This document shows positions 1-9,377 of a stretch of DNA of 64,000 nt, piece after piece (position 1 is the stretch's first letter; the number at the start of each line of letters is the position of its first letter). Position numbers and translations under genes: made by a program. The notes below the pieces were generated by a model. It ran no database searches and had not been told where the DNA came from. It saw only the letters and a program-made list of their open reading frames with translations. Origin of the DNA: a bacterium (GTDB lineage: Bacteria > Cyanobacteriota > Vampirovibrionia > Gastranaerophilales > Gastranaerophilaceae); the NCBI GenBank assembly GCA_017478515.1, contig JAFVDH010000022.1, positions 1 to 64,000 of the forward strand, read 5' to 3'.

Positions 1-1083
1 AATTAAAATTACGATTAATGAAGTCAAAAGTATTGTAAATTCTACTTCATTCATTGATTCTGTAATAAATATGGCACTATCCATCATTGTATCTATTTTT
101 AAAGAATCAGGAAGTGTCTTGGATAATTTATCCATTTCTTTGTGTACATTTTTAACGATATCAACAGTATTTGCTCCAGGTAGAGGCATAACCTGAATTA
201 ATGCTCCGGGCTTTCCATCAATTAAACCAAATTTTGAATATGATTTTGCGCCCAATTCAACTCTTGCTAAATCTTTTAACTTAATTTTTGAACCGTTTGG
301 ATTTGAACGGACTACGATATTTTCAAATTCCTCAACTGATGATAATCTGCCTTTGGTAAGTAAAGTTAATTTTAAACTCGGTTTTGATAAAGACGGCTCA
401 TCGCCTAATGCACCTGTTGAAATTTGAGCATTTTGATTTCTTACTGCATTTTGAATTTCAGAAACCGTTACTTTGTAACTTGCAAGTTTCGCCGGATCAA
501 GCCAAATCCTCATACTGTAATCATCTGCACCAAATACATTAACTGCACCGACACCATTTATTCTTTTTATGGCATCTTTCAGATATATATTTGCGTAATT
601 GGTTAAGTCCAATTGATTCCAAGAATCGTTTTCGGATGACAAATTAAGTATTATTGCTCCGATACCGCTAACTTGATTTTCTGCTGTAATCCCCTGTTGT
701 ATAACCTCTTGTGGAAGCATTGACTGAACCTGTTGAAGTTTATTTTGAACATTCATAAGATTTAAGTCATTGTTAGTACCTGTTTTAAAGAATATGTTTA
801 ATGAATAGGCTCCGTCATAACTTGTAGAATTCATATAGAGCATATCTTTAACACCGTTTAATTGAGTTTCAAGCAAAGATGCAATAGATGATTCTATAAC
901 TTCAGCACTTGCTCCCGGATAACTTGCCGATATCGTAACCTGCGGAGGCGTTATATTAGGATATTTTTCCTGCTGTAAACTAAACAGAGAAAGTAAACCT
1001 ACTATAACAATCAATGCAGATATCACAACGGCAAATCTTGGTTTTTTTATAAAAAAGTATAAATCTTCCTTATTTATAGCCAT
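1..1083 (-). CDS. RND efflux pump, inner-membrane subunit (5' part only)
   Basis: These are the first 361 codons of an inner-membrane RND exporter; the rest lies beyond the left edge. A short cytoplasmic N-terminus (KKPRFAVV) leads into one membrane helix at about residues 16-36 and then a long periplasmic porter domain, the order known for AcrB/MexB pumps. The ATG at 1083 has an AAGGGAAA ribosome site. The adaptor gene lies 29 bp upstream on the same strand, so adaptor and pump form an operon that would use proton motive force to expel substrates through an outer-membrane channel. Substrate is unknown, and no regulator or channel gene is adjacent. Confidence 0.9.
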   Translation of the reverse strand, partial: MAINKEDLYFFIKKPRFAVVISALIVIVGLLSLFSLQQEKYPNITPPQVTISASYPGASAEVIESSIASLLETQLNGVKDMLYMNSTSYDGAYSLNIFFKTGTNNDLNLMNVQNKLQQVQSMLPQEVIQQGITAENQVSGIGAIILNLSSENDSWNQLDLTNYANIYLKDAIKRINGVGAVNVFGADDYSMRIWLDPAKLASYKVTVSEIQNAVRNQNAQISTGALGDEPSLSKPSLKLTLLTKGRLSSVEEFENIVVRSNPNGSKIKLKDLARVELGAKSYSKFGLIDGKPGALIQVMPLPGANTVDIVKNVHKEMDKLSKTLPDSLKIDTMMDSAIFITESMNEVEFTILLTSLIVILI

Positions 1084-1112
1084 TCTTGTTTCCCTTTTAT
1101 ATTTTTTTCAAA

Positions 1113-2309
1113 TTATTTTGTTTTATTTTCGGACTCATTTTCTTTTTCATAAAGAGTTGCCTTAACTTTTTGTCCTGATTTATAAATATCCTGAATACCT
1201 TTTACAACTACTTCATCGTTTTCATCAAGGCCGCTTTCAACAATCCAGTTGTTATCAATATTTTGGTTAACTTTGATATCTTTTTTAACGACTTTCCCAT
1301 CTTTTACAACCCAAACATAATATCCCGTACCGACATCTGTTTTTGTTGCTGATTGAGGAATCATCATAACTTTATATGGTTTATTAATTCTAATTGTTAC
1401 TTTGACATAATCTCCCGGAACAAGTAATTCATCCGGGTTTTCAAAAATAGCACGAAGTGTTACTGTACCTGTACTTTCGTCAATTTTATTATCAACAAAT
1501 TCTATTTTTCCTTCTATTTCATATTGAGTTCCGTCTGCTAATCCCAAAAGCACCGAAACAGCATTTTCATCATTTTTGTCTTCCTCACTTGCTGTTTTAT
1601 AATATTTTTTGAGTTCTATAAAATCACCGCTGTTTAATGGGAAGATTACTTTCATAGGATTTGTGGAATATATTTGAGCTATTGCACCGCTTGACGGTGT
1701 AACATAATTCCCTGTTGAAATATTAACTTTTCCTATTCTTCCGTTCATTGGAGAAGTTATATTTGTATAACTTAAATTCAAATTTGCCTTTTGCATTTGA
1801 GCAATAGCACCATCAAGTGCGGCTCTATTTTTGTTTCTTTGCGTAAGAGCATTATCATAATACTCACGACTTACAAGATCGTCTTTTAATAATTGTTCGG
1901 CTCTTTGTAAGTCTATTTGAGAATTTTTATAAACGGCAGAATTCTCATTAACAGTTGCTCTCGCATTTTTTGATGCCAAAATATATTCATCAGGCTCAAT
2001 AAGGAAAAGTTTTTGACCTTTTGTTACACGATCACCTTCTTCAAAGTATTTTTTTTGCAGCCAACCATTGACACGAGCAATTATATCAACAGATAAATTT
2101 GCTTCAATTCTTCCCGTCGTATCAAATGTAGGCTGAATATCTTTCATTATAGGTTTTGATACTTGGACAACTTTAGGTTGATTCATTATATAGTTTGTAA
2201 GAGCACCCATTAAAATAGTTTTTCCCTGATTCCAAATAATGGGAATTACAATTACTGCAAGTATTATAGTCGTAATTTTTGTTTCTTTTTTCTTCCAATC
2301 TATTTTCAT
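1113..2309 (-). CDS. RND efflux periplasmic adaptor (AcrA/MexA family)
   Basis: This is the membrane-fusion protein that joins the RND pump to an outer-membrane channel. It has an N-terminal membrane anchor (about residues 12-32) without a lipobox, a first lipoyl half (RVNGWLQKKYFEEGDRVTKG), a central coiled-coil hairpin (about 115-180), a second lipoyl half (ITSPMNGRIGKVNISTG) and a beta-barrel domain. Length (398 aa) is normal. A GGGGAG ribosome site precedes the ATG. The pump gene follows by 29 bp. Family assignment is firm and substrate is not known. The C-terminus is charged (KENESENKTK). Confidence 0.93.
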   Translation of the reverse strand: MKIDWKKKETKITTIILAVIVIPIIWNQGKTILMGALTNYIMNQPKVVQVSKPIMKDIQPTFDTTGRIEANLSVDIIARVNGWLQKKYFEEGDRVTKGQKLFLIEPDEYILASKNARATVNENSAVYKNSQIDLQRAEQLLKDDLVSREYYDNALTQRNKNRAALDGAIAQMQKANLNLSYTNITSPMNGRIGKVNISTGNYVTPSSGAIAQIYSTNPMKVIFPLNSGDFIELKKYYKTASEEDKNDENAVSVLLGLADGTQYEIEGKIEFVDNKIDESTGTVTLRAIFENPDELLVPGDYVKVTIRINKPYKVMMIPQSATKTDVGTGYYVWVVKDGKVVKKDIKVNQNIDNNWIVESGLDENDEVVVKGIQDIYKSGQKVKATLYEKENESENKTK

Positions 2310-2375
2310 ATATACTCCCCAGACTTTTATCTCCTTAATTATACATAAAAATACTGACTTTAAATAATAAGTTCA

Positions 2376-2405
2376 TTGTACTTTGTAAATAACTTGTAAT
2401 ATAAT
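2376..2405 (+). promoter_or_regulatory. promoter of HAD phosphatase gene, apparently leaderless
   Basis: A -35-like TTGTAC (2376-2381), an 18-bp spacer and a perfect TATAAT -10 (2400-2405) lie just ahead of the ATG at 2413. Only 7 nt separate the -10 from the ATG and there is no purine-rich ribosome site, so transcription would begin at or next to the start codon. Confidence 0.6.
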
Positions 2406-2412
2406 AAGTTGT

Positions 2413-3036
2413 ATGAAAATGATAGAAACAATTTATTGCGATTTCGACGGTACAATAACAAAAAAAGATTCTGTTAACGAATTTTTTGAGTTGTATGCTC
2501 CAAATTGGATGGATTCTGAAAATTTATGGATAGAGGGTAAAATTTCATCAAGAGAAAATGCAATTATTCAGGTTGGTTTACTTAAAAATATTTCTCAAAG
2601 ACAATTGGATGATTATATTAATTCAATAGAAATTGATGATTATTTTTTAGATTTTGTCGATTATGTAAATTTTAAAAATATTAAATTGACAATTTTAAGT
2701 GATGGATTTGATTTGTTTATTAAAAGAGTTCTTGAACGCTATAATTTGAATATTCCATATTATGCAAATAAATTTATTTATAATGATGGCAAATTCAGTA
2801 TTGAATTTCCATACTATAATGAAAACTGCAGTAAAAAATCAGGCATGTGCAAGTGTCAAAAAGTTAAAGAAAATAAATTTTGTTATATTGGTGATGGAAC
2901 AAGTGATTTATGTATAGCTTCAAAAGCAGAGTTTCTTTTTGCTACAAAGAAATTACATAAATATTGTGAAGAGAATAAAATAAAACATATAAATTTTAAA
3001 TCTTTTTGTGATATATTAAACTTATTAAATAAATGA
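2413..3036 (+). CDS. HAD-superfamily phosphatase, MtnX/SerB-like
   Basis: A 207-aa soluble phosphatase of HAD subclass IB. Motif I is CDFDGTIT (nucleophile Asp10, acid Asp12), motif II is the Ser of LSDGFD, and motif IV is IGDGTSD. The helical cap between motifs I and II is the size seen in MtnX and phosphoserine phosphatase. Family knowledge gives phosphomonoester hydrolysis; the substrate cannot be read from sequence. It leads a unit of four plus-strand genes (aminotransferase 21 bp downstream), so a pathway intermediate that is dephosphorylated and transaminated is possible but unproven. A cluster of Cys and Lys near residues 140-150 (CSKKSGMCKC) is unusual. Confidence 0.8.
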   Translation: MKMIETIYCDFDGTITKKDSVNEFFELYAPNWMDSENLWIEGKISSRENAIIQVGLLKNISQRQLDDYINSIEIDDYFLDFVDYVNFKNIKLTILSDGFDLFIKRVLERYNLNIPYYANKFIYNDGKFSIEFPYYNENCSKKSGMCKCQKVKENKFCYIGDGTSDLCIASKAEFLFATKKLHKYCEENKIKHINFKSFCDILNLLNK

Positions 3037-3057
3037 TGAATTGTTAATAAGGATAAT

Positions 3058-4500
3058 ATGGCTGTATTGGAAAAAGAACTTATAACAAAATTAAATAAAA
3101 TAAATAAAAAAGACATTACAGATACCTCAAAGATTGAAATATCAGATGAAGAACTTGCAAATATTGATAAAGAATATTGCACTTATGGAGATAAAATTCA
3201 TTCAGAACCAAATCCAAAAGTATTTAGAGATTGTAACGGTGTTTTTATGTATGATTCCGAAAATATCCCATTTTTGGATTTGGAAATGTGGTTTGCGTCT
3301 TGTAATTTAGGTTATAAAAATAAAAGAATAAGAGATGCCGTTGTTAATCAAATAGATACTTTACCTCAGATTTCTTCACATTTTCAATATGATTACAAAG
3401 TTTTATTATCAGAAAAAATCGCAAAAGCAAATATAGAAAGATTTGGAATAAAAGGTCGGGTACATTTCAATGTTGGAGGCTCACAAGTTATAGAAGATGC
3501 TATAAAACTTGTTAAAAATTATACTCATAAAAACAGAATGTTTTCTTTCTACGGTGCTTTTCATGGAAGAACTTTAGGTGCAAGTTGTTTAACAGCAGGT
3601 TACAGATATAGAAAACCTTTCGGACATTTTTCGGAAGAAGCACATTTTGTTCCATATCCTTATTGTTACAGATGTCCTTACGGAAAGCATTGTGAATCTT
3701 GCAATTATTATTGTGTTCAACAGTTAAGACGTGAATTTGAAGATAATTGTACAGGTATATATGACCATTCTTCTAAAGAATGTGCGATGGGAGCATTCTT
3801 TGTAGAGCCTGTTCAGGGTTCTGGAGGATATATTGTTCCACCTAAAGAATATTTTAAAGAATTAAAGAAAGTCTTAGACGATTTCGGGGTTTTACTTGTT
3901 GATGATGAAATTCAAATGGGTTTTTACAGAACAGGTAAATTGTGGGCAATAGAACACTATAATGTTAAGCCTGATATTATTACTTTTGGTAAATCTTTGA
4001 CAAACGGATTAAATCCTCTCGGCGGGATGTGGGCAAAAGAAGAATTAATTAATCCTGAAATATGGCCTAGTGGCAGAACTCACTCAACTTTTTGCAACAA
4101 TCCAATAGGAATGAGAGCCGGATACGAAGTTATGAGCACTTTTGAAGAAGGTAATTTTGAAGAAGAAGTTGCAAATAAAGGAAAATATTTCTTAAACGGA
4201 CTAAAAGATTTAGAAAAACGCCATAAACGTATCGGAAATGTTGATGGATTAGGTTTAGCTTTAAGAATTGAATGCGTAACTGAAGACGGATATACTCCTG
4301 ATGCAGAATTATTAAATAAAATCGTTTCAGAAGGTTTGAAGGGTGATTTAATTTATAACGGTGAAAAATGCGGATTAATTCTTAACAAAGGAAGTCATTA
4401 TAATAATACCATAACATTAGTTCCTGCTGTTACAATTTCTTATGCGGAAATAGATATGGCAATAGAACTTATAGATCAACTGTTTACGAGGGTATCATAG
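3058..4500 (+). CDS. class III PLP-dependent aminotransferase
   Basis: A 480-aa fold-type I aminotransferase of the acetylornithine/4-aminobutyrate group. The cofactor-binding GGSQVIEDA (about 140-148), the AFHGRTLG motif (about 167-174), the Asp of LLVDDEIQMG (about 280-288) and the PLP lysine in FGKSLTNG (Lys312) are all present. Substrate specificity is not readable. Between the halves of the large domain there is a five-cysteine cluster, C203-x2-C-x5-C-x2-C-x3-C219, richer than the CYRCP motif common in this family. An AAGGA ribosome site precedes the ATG. The next gene starts inside its stop codon, which indicates translational coupling. Confidence 0.88.
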   Translation: MAVLEKELITKLNKINKKDITDTSKIEISDEELANIDKEYCTYGDKIHSEPNPKVFRDCNGVFMYDSENIPFLDLEMWFASCNLGYKNKRIRDAVVNQIDTLPQISSHFQYDYKVLLSEKIAKANIERFGIKGRVHFNVGGSQVIEDAIKLVKNYTHKNRMFSFYGAFHGRTLGASCLTAGYRYRKPFGHFSEEAHFVPYPYCYRCPYGKHCESCNYYCVQQLRREFEDNCTGIYDHSSKECAMGAFFVEPVQGSGGYIVPPKEYFKELKKVLDDFGVLLVDDEIQMGFYRTGKLWAIEHYNVKPDIITFGKSLTNGLNPLGGMWAKEELINPEIWPSGRTHSTFCNNPIGMRAGYEVMSTFEEGNFEEEVANKGKYFLNGLKDLEKRHKRIGNVDGLGLALRIECVTEDGYTPDAELLNKIVSEGLKGDLIYNGEKCGLILNKGSHYNNTITLVPAVTISYAEIDMAIELIDQLFTRVS

Positions 4501-5336
4501 TGGCAGGCGGTATCGATTTCGAGCTGTTCCATAATGAAATAATCGATAAAAATGATAAAAAAGCTGTATTACTTTTTCATGGAATGACAGGAAGTCCGTT
4601 TGAAATGAAAAAATACGGCGAATTTTTGTTTCAATGTGGTTATGATGTTTTTTGTTATTCTTTTCCGGGACATGGTGAAAGAATTAGTGAAATAGAAATT
4701 GTAAAATGGCAAGACTGGTGTGAATTTGCACAAAATAAATATGATAATTTACGCAAAAACTATAATCAGTTTTTTGTGTCAGGTTTATGCTTGGGTGCGG
4801 TTATGTCTATTTATTTGGCTGAACATAATAAAGATATAACCGGTATTGTGGCTCTTTCTACAACATTATTTTTAGACGGTTTTTGTATTCCTTGGACAAT
4901 TCATTTACTTCCTTTTGCCCTAAGTACAATTATCAGATTTTATTTTACTTTCCCCGAAGATGATTGTTTTGGTATAAAAAATGAGAGAACAAGAAAAAGT
5001 TTAGCAAAAATTACCGCAAAAGCTGATATTGGAATGGATAATTATCCTTTAAATTGCGTTGACGGTCTTTTAAAGTTATCTAAAAATGTCAGAAAAAATC
5101 TTAAAAACGTAAAATGCCCTATTCTCTGTATTCATTCAAAATTTGATAATTTATCAAGCATAAAAAGTGCAAAAGTAGTTTTAAATGGTATTTCATCTTC
5201 AATAAAAGAATATATCGAACTCAATGACAGTTATCATATGATTTTATATGATAATGAAAAAAAATTTGTAATGAATACAGTTAAAGAATTTCTTGAAAAG
5301 CTTATTATTGCTGAAAAAGAGAAAGAGGTTGTATGA
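4500..5336 (+). CDS. alpha/beta hydrolase with cysteine nucleophile
   Basis: A 278-aa cytosolic hydrolase resembling carboxylesterase/monoglyceride lipases of the Est30 type. The oxyanion-hole motif LLFHGMTGSP (His27-Gly28), the nucleophile elbow SGLCLG (Cys97), Asp216 (HSKFDN) and His246 (SYHMIL) make a complete triad, but the nucleophile is Cys (codon TGC), not Ser. Cys elbows are known in dienelactone hydrolases. The GTG start shares its G with the last base of the upstream TAG stop, and the 3' end overlaps the next gene by 4 bp (ATGA), so it is coupled on both sides. The reaction is unknown. Confidence 0.8.
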   Translation: MAGGIDFELFHNEIIDKNDKKAVLLFHGMTGSPFEMKKYGEFLFQCGYDVFCYSFPGHGERISEIEIVKWQDWCEFAQNKYDNLRKNYNQFFVSGLCLGAVMSIYLAEHNKDITGIVALSTTLFLDGFCIPWTIHLLPFALSTIIRFYFTFPEDDCFGIKNERTRKSLAKITAKADIGMDNYPLNCVDGLLKLSKNVRKNLKNVKCPILCIHSKFDNLSSIKSAKVVLNGISSSIKEYIELNDSYHMILYDNEKKFVMNTVKEFLEKLIIAEKEKEVV

Positions 5337-5668
5337 ATATAGTTTTAATATCAGCAATTATTATTAATATATTATTTGTTATTGTACTTTTAACAGGGCT
5401 TTTTTATAAATTTAAACAACCAAAAAACAAAGCCATATACGGATATTTAATTGCAGGATGTATGATTTTATATATCATAACCTTGAATTTAGTTTTAGTA
5501 TATGGATTATTTGAAAAATATTTTTTTTACAGCTTTATATTGTTTTTATGCATAATTTCACCTTTTATAATAGGAAAATTAGTCAATTATAATTCATTAA
5601 AAATATATACAATAATCCACATTTTGAGTTGTTTGATTAGTTTAATTATTTTATTAATTTTGTTGTAA
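5333..5668 (+). CDS. small hydrophobic membrane protein, unknown
   Basis: A 111-aa protein made almost entirely of hydrophobic segments, at about residues 2-23, 36-58, 65-82 and 90-110, with short charged loops (KFKQPKNK). I do not recognise the family. It overlaps the hydrolase by an ATGA junction and is probably co-translated with it. Its last 23 bp overlap the 3' end of the convergent AsmA-like gene. A membrane partner of the upstream enzymes is possible, but only position supports this. Confidence 0.6.
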   Translation: MNIVLISAIIINILFVIVLLTGLFYKFKQPKNKAIYGYLIAGCMILYIITLNLVLVYGLFEKYFFYSFILFLCIISPFIIGKLVNYNSLKIYTIIHILSCLISLIILLILL

Positions 5669-8270
5669 TATCCGTTTTTGTCGGGTTTTTTTCGTTTGCT
5701 TTTAAATTTATTCTAAAATATTTTGCACAATTATCATTAACTCCGATTAAAGGAATTTTATCTAAATTAGATTGTGTTTCAGTTTTATTCTTTTCTGTTG
5801 GTACGAGCACATTTACTATCCAATTAAGAGGAATATGAAGAACTTTAATCTTTTTAATAGCTGAATTATCATATTTTCCATAAATATTAATATTACCTTG
5901 TTCTATTATATAATTATAAAAACCTTCAATATATACCGATGCAAATTCATGCTGCATACGAATATCTATATCACGAATAAATATATCATCACACTTAAAG
6001 AAACCGCTTATATGAGATTTTATGTTTTCTTTTCTTTTTACATTGAATTTTACATAATCCGAAACTTTAGCTTTTTTGTTCAATTTTGTATCAACAGTAA
6101 ATTCCAAATTTTCAAGTCCCGGTAGAGCTCCGTCTTGGATATTAAATTTTGCAGAAGCATCCCAATTTTTCCAATTTTTGCCTGTTTTAGAATGTATTTC
6201 GGCATTGGCATATCCTTGAATTTGATTTTTAAGGTTGAAAAACTTATCCGCAATTATACTTGAGTCAATATTTTTTGCCGTAAAATCAATAATAGAAGAA
6301 TCTATATTAAAATCATAAGTTCCTTTTGCTGATAGTTTGCCGTTAGCAAAATCAATCTCTGAGGTATTATATTTAAAAATTGAATCTTTAAGACTCCCAA
6401 ATACGTTAATATTCTTTATAGGATAATCTTTAACAATAATGGAATTAACTGCAATATTATATTTATCAATATCCATATTGATATCTCGAACCCCTGCACT
6501 CAATTCTTTATTCGGAGAATTAAAATCAAATTTTTTACTTGGATTATCAAGTTTATCGGATTTTTTGACTACGTATCTATCAAGGAATAAATCCATATAG
6601 TTTACATAAATTTTATCTTTAAAATCATTTTTAACTTCTGTTTTACAATTAAATTTTTCTTTTTTATAAGTCCCTGTTGCCACAATTTTAGCGATTTTTT
6701 CGTTGGCAATAACATTAGCAGATTTTACATAGAAATGATTAAAAATAGTATCAATAACTTCAAACTTACCGGTAATTTGTTCTGTAACAAAGCTATATTT
6801 TAAAGCACCATTGAATTTACCGCCTAATACATATTGTTTGAAAGAACCTATGAAAGAATTTGGAACATAACCGTTTGTATTTAAAGTTATGTATTGCGGT
6901 GTCATATTACCGTTTATGATTTTAAAATATCCATTTCCATATAATATGTCTTTAAACTCATTATTTTCTTGAACAAAAAATCTGTAATCTTTTAAGAAAA
7001 ATTCCTTATCGATTTTTTGAGTTTCTGCAAATATTTTTTTATTTTTATTTTTAATTCCTGCGTAAAAATCATTAATCATTATACCGGAATTTGCAGGTAT
7101 ATTTATATAATATTTAGCATTAGGTTTCTTTTGCTTTATATAGTAATCAATTTTTATATCAAGACAATTTTTAACTTTTATATTGGGAGGCAGATATTTT
7201 TTAGCCAAAGCTGTTGTTATTTTTGAATTAACTTTCCCGAAAACCTCTTTTTTCTCTCTGTTATACATTTCTTTTATAAGCAGTTCATGAGTCATTTTTT
7301 CTGTTCCAAATGTTCCTTCAGCATAAGATTTGACTTCACCATTTTTTATAAAAAATTCTGCTTTTTTACAATAAACAGGAATATAAAACGGAAGAAATTT
7401 AGCAAATAAATCGTTACCTGTTATTACACCTGATAAGTCATTATCCTTATAAACTAAATCTACTTTGGCTGTACCTTTAAAATCCGTAAAGTTTTCTATA
7501 AATTTTCTTTCTTGTATACCATATTTTTGAAGAAATAGTACCGTAGCAAGAGTTTCTTTTACAGGAATGTTATCCCCTTTGATTGTGAAATTATCTAATT
7601 TTTTATTACTAAAGATGTTTCCGTTTAAAACAACTTTTGTTTTACCAACTGCAAGCGGAAAGTTTTTGGCAATTAACTTATTATTTTCTATATATAAACT
7701 TCCGACTTCACCTATTAATATCGGATGTAAAACTCTATCAAGTGATATATTGAGGATTATATCAAGATTTTTAATTCCGTTATTTTCTTTTATTAAAAAC
7801 TGATTTGATAATATTGATAATTTTTCGCCTTCATTTCGTACAATCTTTATTTTTTTAACGTTTGCATAAGGTATTTTATTTATATCAAAAGATTTTTTCT
7901 TTTTTGTATCTTTTTTCTTTTCACTTTTTAGTTTTTTTAATATATCAAGATTTGCATAAATTAAATCCGCATTTATATTTTTTATTTTTCCTATACTAAC
8001 AGATGTATTCAAATTTTGTACGTCTAAACCGACATTATTTTTATCTTTAAGTTTTATATTTTTTGCAGTTATTTTAGCAGATAATAACGGTGATATTTCT
8101 ATTTTTAAACCGCTTATATCAGAATTCATGTCATATTTGGTTTTAATAAAGTTATTGGATATCTTGATAAAATTTTCTGAATTAAAGAACAAAGAAGCAG
8201 CAAAAATAAATCCTAAATATAGGACAATTAATGTTGAAAGAATTATAATAAAAAATTTAGATTTTTTCAT
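5646..8270 (-). CDS. AsmA-like / large periplasmic bridge protein
   Basis: An 874-aa protein with one N-terminal membrane anchor (about 5-27) and a very long region of short beta-strand repeats, ending in a segment like the AsmA C-terminal domain (NKIQGYANAEI-type and GALPGLENLEF, about 690-740). The family (AsmA/TamB/YhdP) is known to span the periplasm and move lipids to the outer membrane; that role is inferred here. A Lys-rich stretch near 115-128 is low complexity. A weak AGGATAA ribosome site precedes the ATG. The gene converges on and overlaps the small membrane protein gene by 23 bp. Confidence 0.7.
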   Translation of the reverse strand: MKKSKFFIIILSTLIVLYLGFIFAASLFFNSENFIKISNNFIKTKYDMNSDISGLKIEISPLLSAKITAKNIKLKDKNNVGLDVQNLNTSVSIGKIKNINADLIYANLDILKKLKSEKKKDTKKKKSFDINKIPYANVKKIKIVRNEGEKLSILSNQFLIKENNGIKNLDIILNISLDRVLHPILIGEVGSLYIENNKLIAKNFPLAVGKTKVVLNGNIFSNKKLDNFTIKGDNIPVKETLATVLFLQKYGIQERKFIENFTDFKGTAKVDLVYKDNDLSGVITGNDLFAKFLPFYIPVYCKKAEFFIKNGEVKSYAEGTFGTEKMTHELLIKEMYNREKKEVFGKVNSKITTALAKKYLPPNIKVKNCLDIKIDYYIKQKKPNAKYYINIPANSGIMINDFYAGIKNKNKKIFAETQKIDKEFFLKDYRFFVQENNEFKDILYGNGYFKIINGNMTPQYITLNTNGYVPNSFIGSFKQYVLGGKFNGALKYSFVTEQITGKFEVIDTIFNHFYVKSANVIANEKIAKIVATGTYKKEKFNCKTEVKNDFKDKIYVNYMDLFLDRYVVKKSDKLDNPSKKFDFNSPNKELSAGVRDINMDIDKYNIAVNSIIVKDYPIKNINVFGSLKDSIFKYNTSEIDFANGKLSAKGTYDFNIDSSIIDFTAKNIDSSIIADKFFNLKNQIQGYANAEIHSKTGKNWKNWDASAKFNIQDGALPGLENLEFTVDTKLNKKAKVSDYVKFNVKRKENIKSHISGFFKCDDIFIRDIDIRMQHEFASVYIEGFYNYIIEQGNINIYGKYDNSAIKKIKVLHIPLNWIVNVLVPTEKNKTETQSNLDKIPLIGVNDNCAKYFRINLKANEKNPTKTDITTKLIK

Positions 8271-8301
8271 TTATCAATATTATCCTCTAATATCTTAACC
8301 G

Positions 8302-8342
8302 ATAAAATATCGGGTTGAATAGTAGTTATTCAACCCGATATT
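8302..8342 (-). terminator. rho-independent terminator after the 341-aa gene
   Basis: A perfect 16-bp inverted repeat (8306-8321 with 8327-8342) closes on a 5-nt loop. Read on the minus strand it is followed by a TTTT run. It lies 9 bp beyond the stop of the secreted-protein gene. Confidence 0.85.
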
Positions 8343-8350
8343 AAAATTTA

Positions 8351-9376
8351 TTAGTACGTAAAACTATATGTTTTATCGAGTTTCTTTACCGTAAATTGAA
8401 GCGGTTGTGGGTCATCTTTGAATTTTAAACAAAGTATTCTCATTGAAGAATTTGCCTTTAGGTCATAGTTTTCAGGTAATGTATGAGCAAATCTTGTAGA
8501 TTCTGCTATAACTTTTGCAAGTCTAATATTGTTTGCAATGGTAAAGCCGAATGATAAACCACAGGTAGGAATAGCTAGAGGAATAGCAAGAGTATCTACC
8601 ACATCAAGCTTGTCTAAATCAACAAATGTTGATGTTGTTATATCTTTTAATCCTGCAAGCCTTTCCGAGTACACTTTCTCTACTTTTATATCTGATTTTG
8701 AATTATTTTTAACAATGTATTCAAAAGCATGGACATATTTATTTTCTTTGTTTTTCAAACGATATTCATTAATTGTAACCGTAATATCAGTATCCGCATT
8801 ATAAAATTCTTTCGTATCAACCTGAGTTAAATTAATCGAGTCGTTATCTTCAGAATACGGAATAGCAGAAGTTTTTTCTTTTCCTTTTGACATTTTATCA
8901 TTTAATTTATTCATACCTCTTTTAAGTGGTTTTAATCCGTCAGGAAGAGTAAATAAACCATCCAATGCACCGGATCTGGCATAATCTATAAAATCAAACT
9001 TGTATTCTTTATAAGCAGCTTTATCTTGAAGTGTTTCATATTTGTAATTTTGACTTTTAAAGAAATCCGTAACTTCATTATTCTTTTTGTCATATTTTGT
9101 GTCTGTTACAATATACACATCCGTATCATTCAAAGCAGGATAAAACTTCATATAATAATGTTCATTTCCGTATGTTGCATAATAAGCATTTCCTGTAAGT
9201 TTTTTAACTTCGACCTCTTTACTTAAAATATTATCTACAACAGGCAAAATAGTTCTTATATTTTGGTTTTTTATTCTATATGCATGATAATCTTTAATCA
9301 TGCCGGCTGCATTAGCAGTTGTTGAAAATAGTATAAGTAATGATACAATACAAATATATTTTAGCATTTTTTTCAT
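8351..9376 (-). CDS. secreted or periplasmic protein of unknown function
   Basis: A 341-aa protein with a clear signal peptide (MKKMLKYICIVSLLILFSTT, cleavage probably after ANA near residue 23). The mature part is polar, with an N-terminal alpha/beta region, a loop rich in Lys/Asp (about 155-180), and a hydrophobic patch around 260-285 that could be a buried hairpin or re-entrant helix (AIPLAIPTCGLSFGF). I do not recognise a family. An AAGGAG ribosome site precedes the ATG. It starts 1 bp after the permease gene ends, so the two are cotranscribed, and a strong terminator follows. Confidence 0.7.
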   Translation of the reverse strand: MKKMLKYICIVSLLILFSTTANAAGMIKDYHAYRIKNQNIRTILPVVDNILSKEVEVKKLTGNAYYATYGNEHYYMKFYPALNDTDVYIVTDTKYDKKNNEVTDFFKSQNYKYETLQDKAAYKEYKFDFIDYARSGALDGLFTLPDGLKPLKRGMNKLNDKMSKGKEKTSAIPYSEDNDSINLTQVDTKEFYNADTDITVTINEYRLKNKENKYVHAFEYIVKNNSKSDIKVEKVYSERLAGLKDITTSTFVDLDKLDVVDTLAIPLAIPTCGLSFGFTIANNIRLAKVIAESTRFAHTLPENYDLKANSSMRILCLKFKDDPQPLQFTVKKLDKTYSFTY

Positions 9377-9377
9377 A

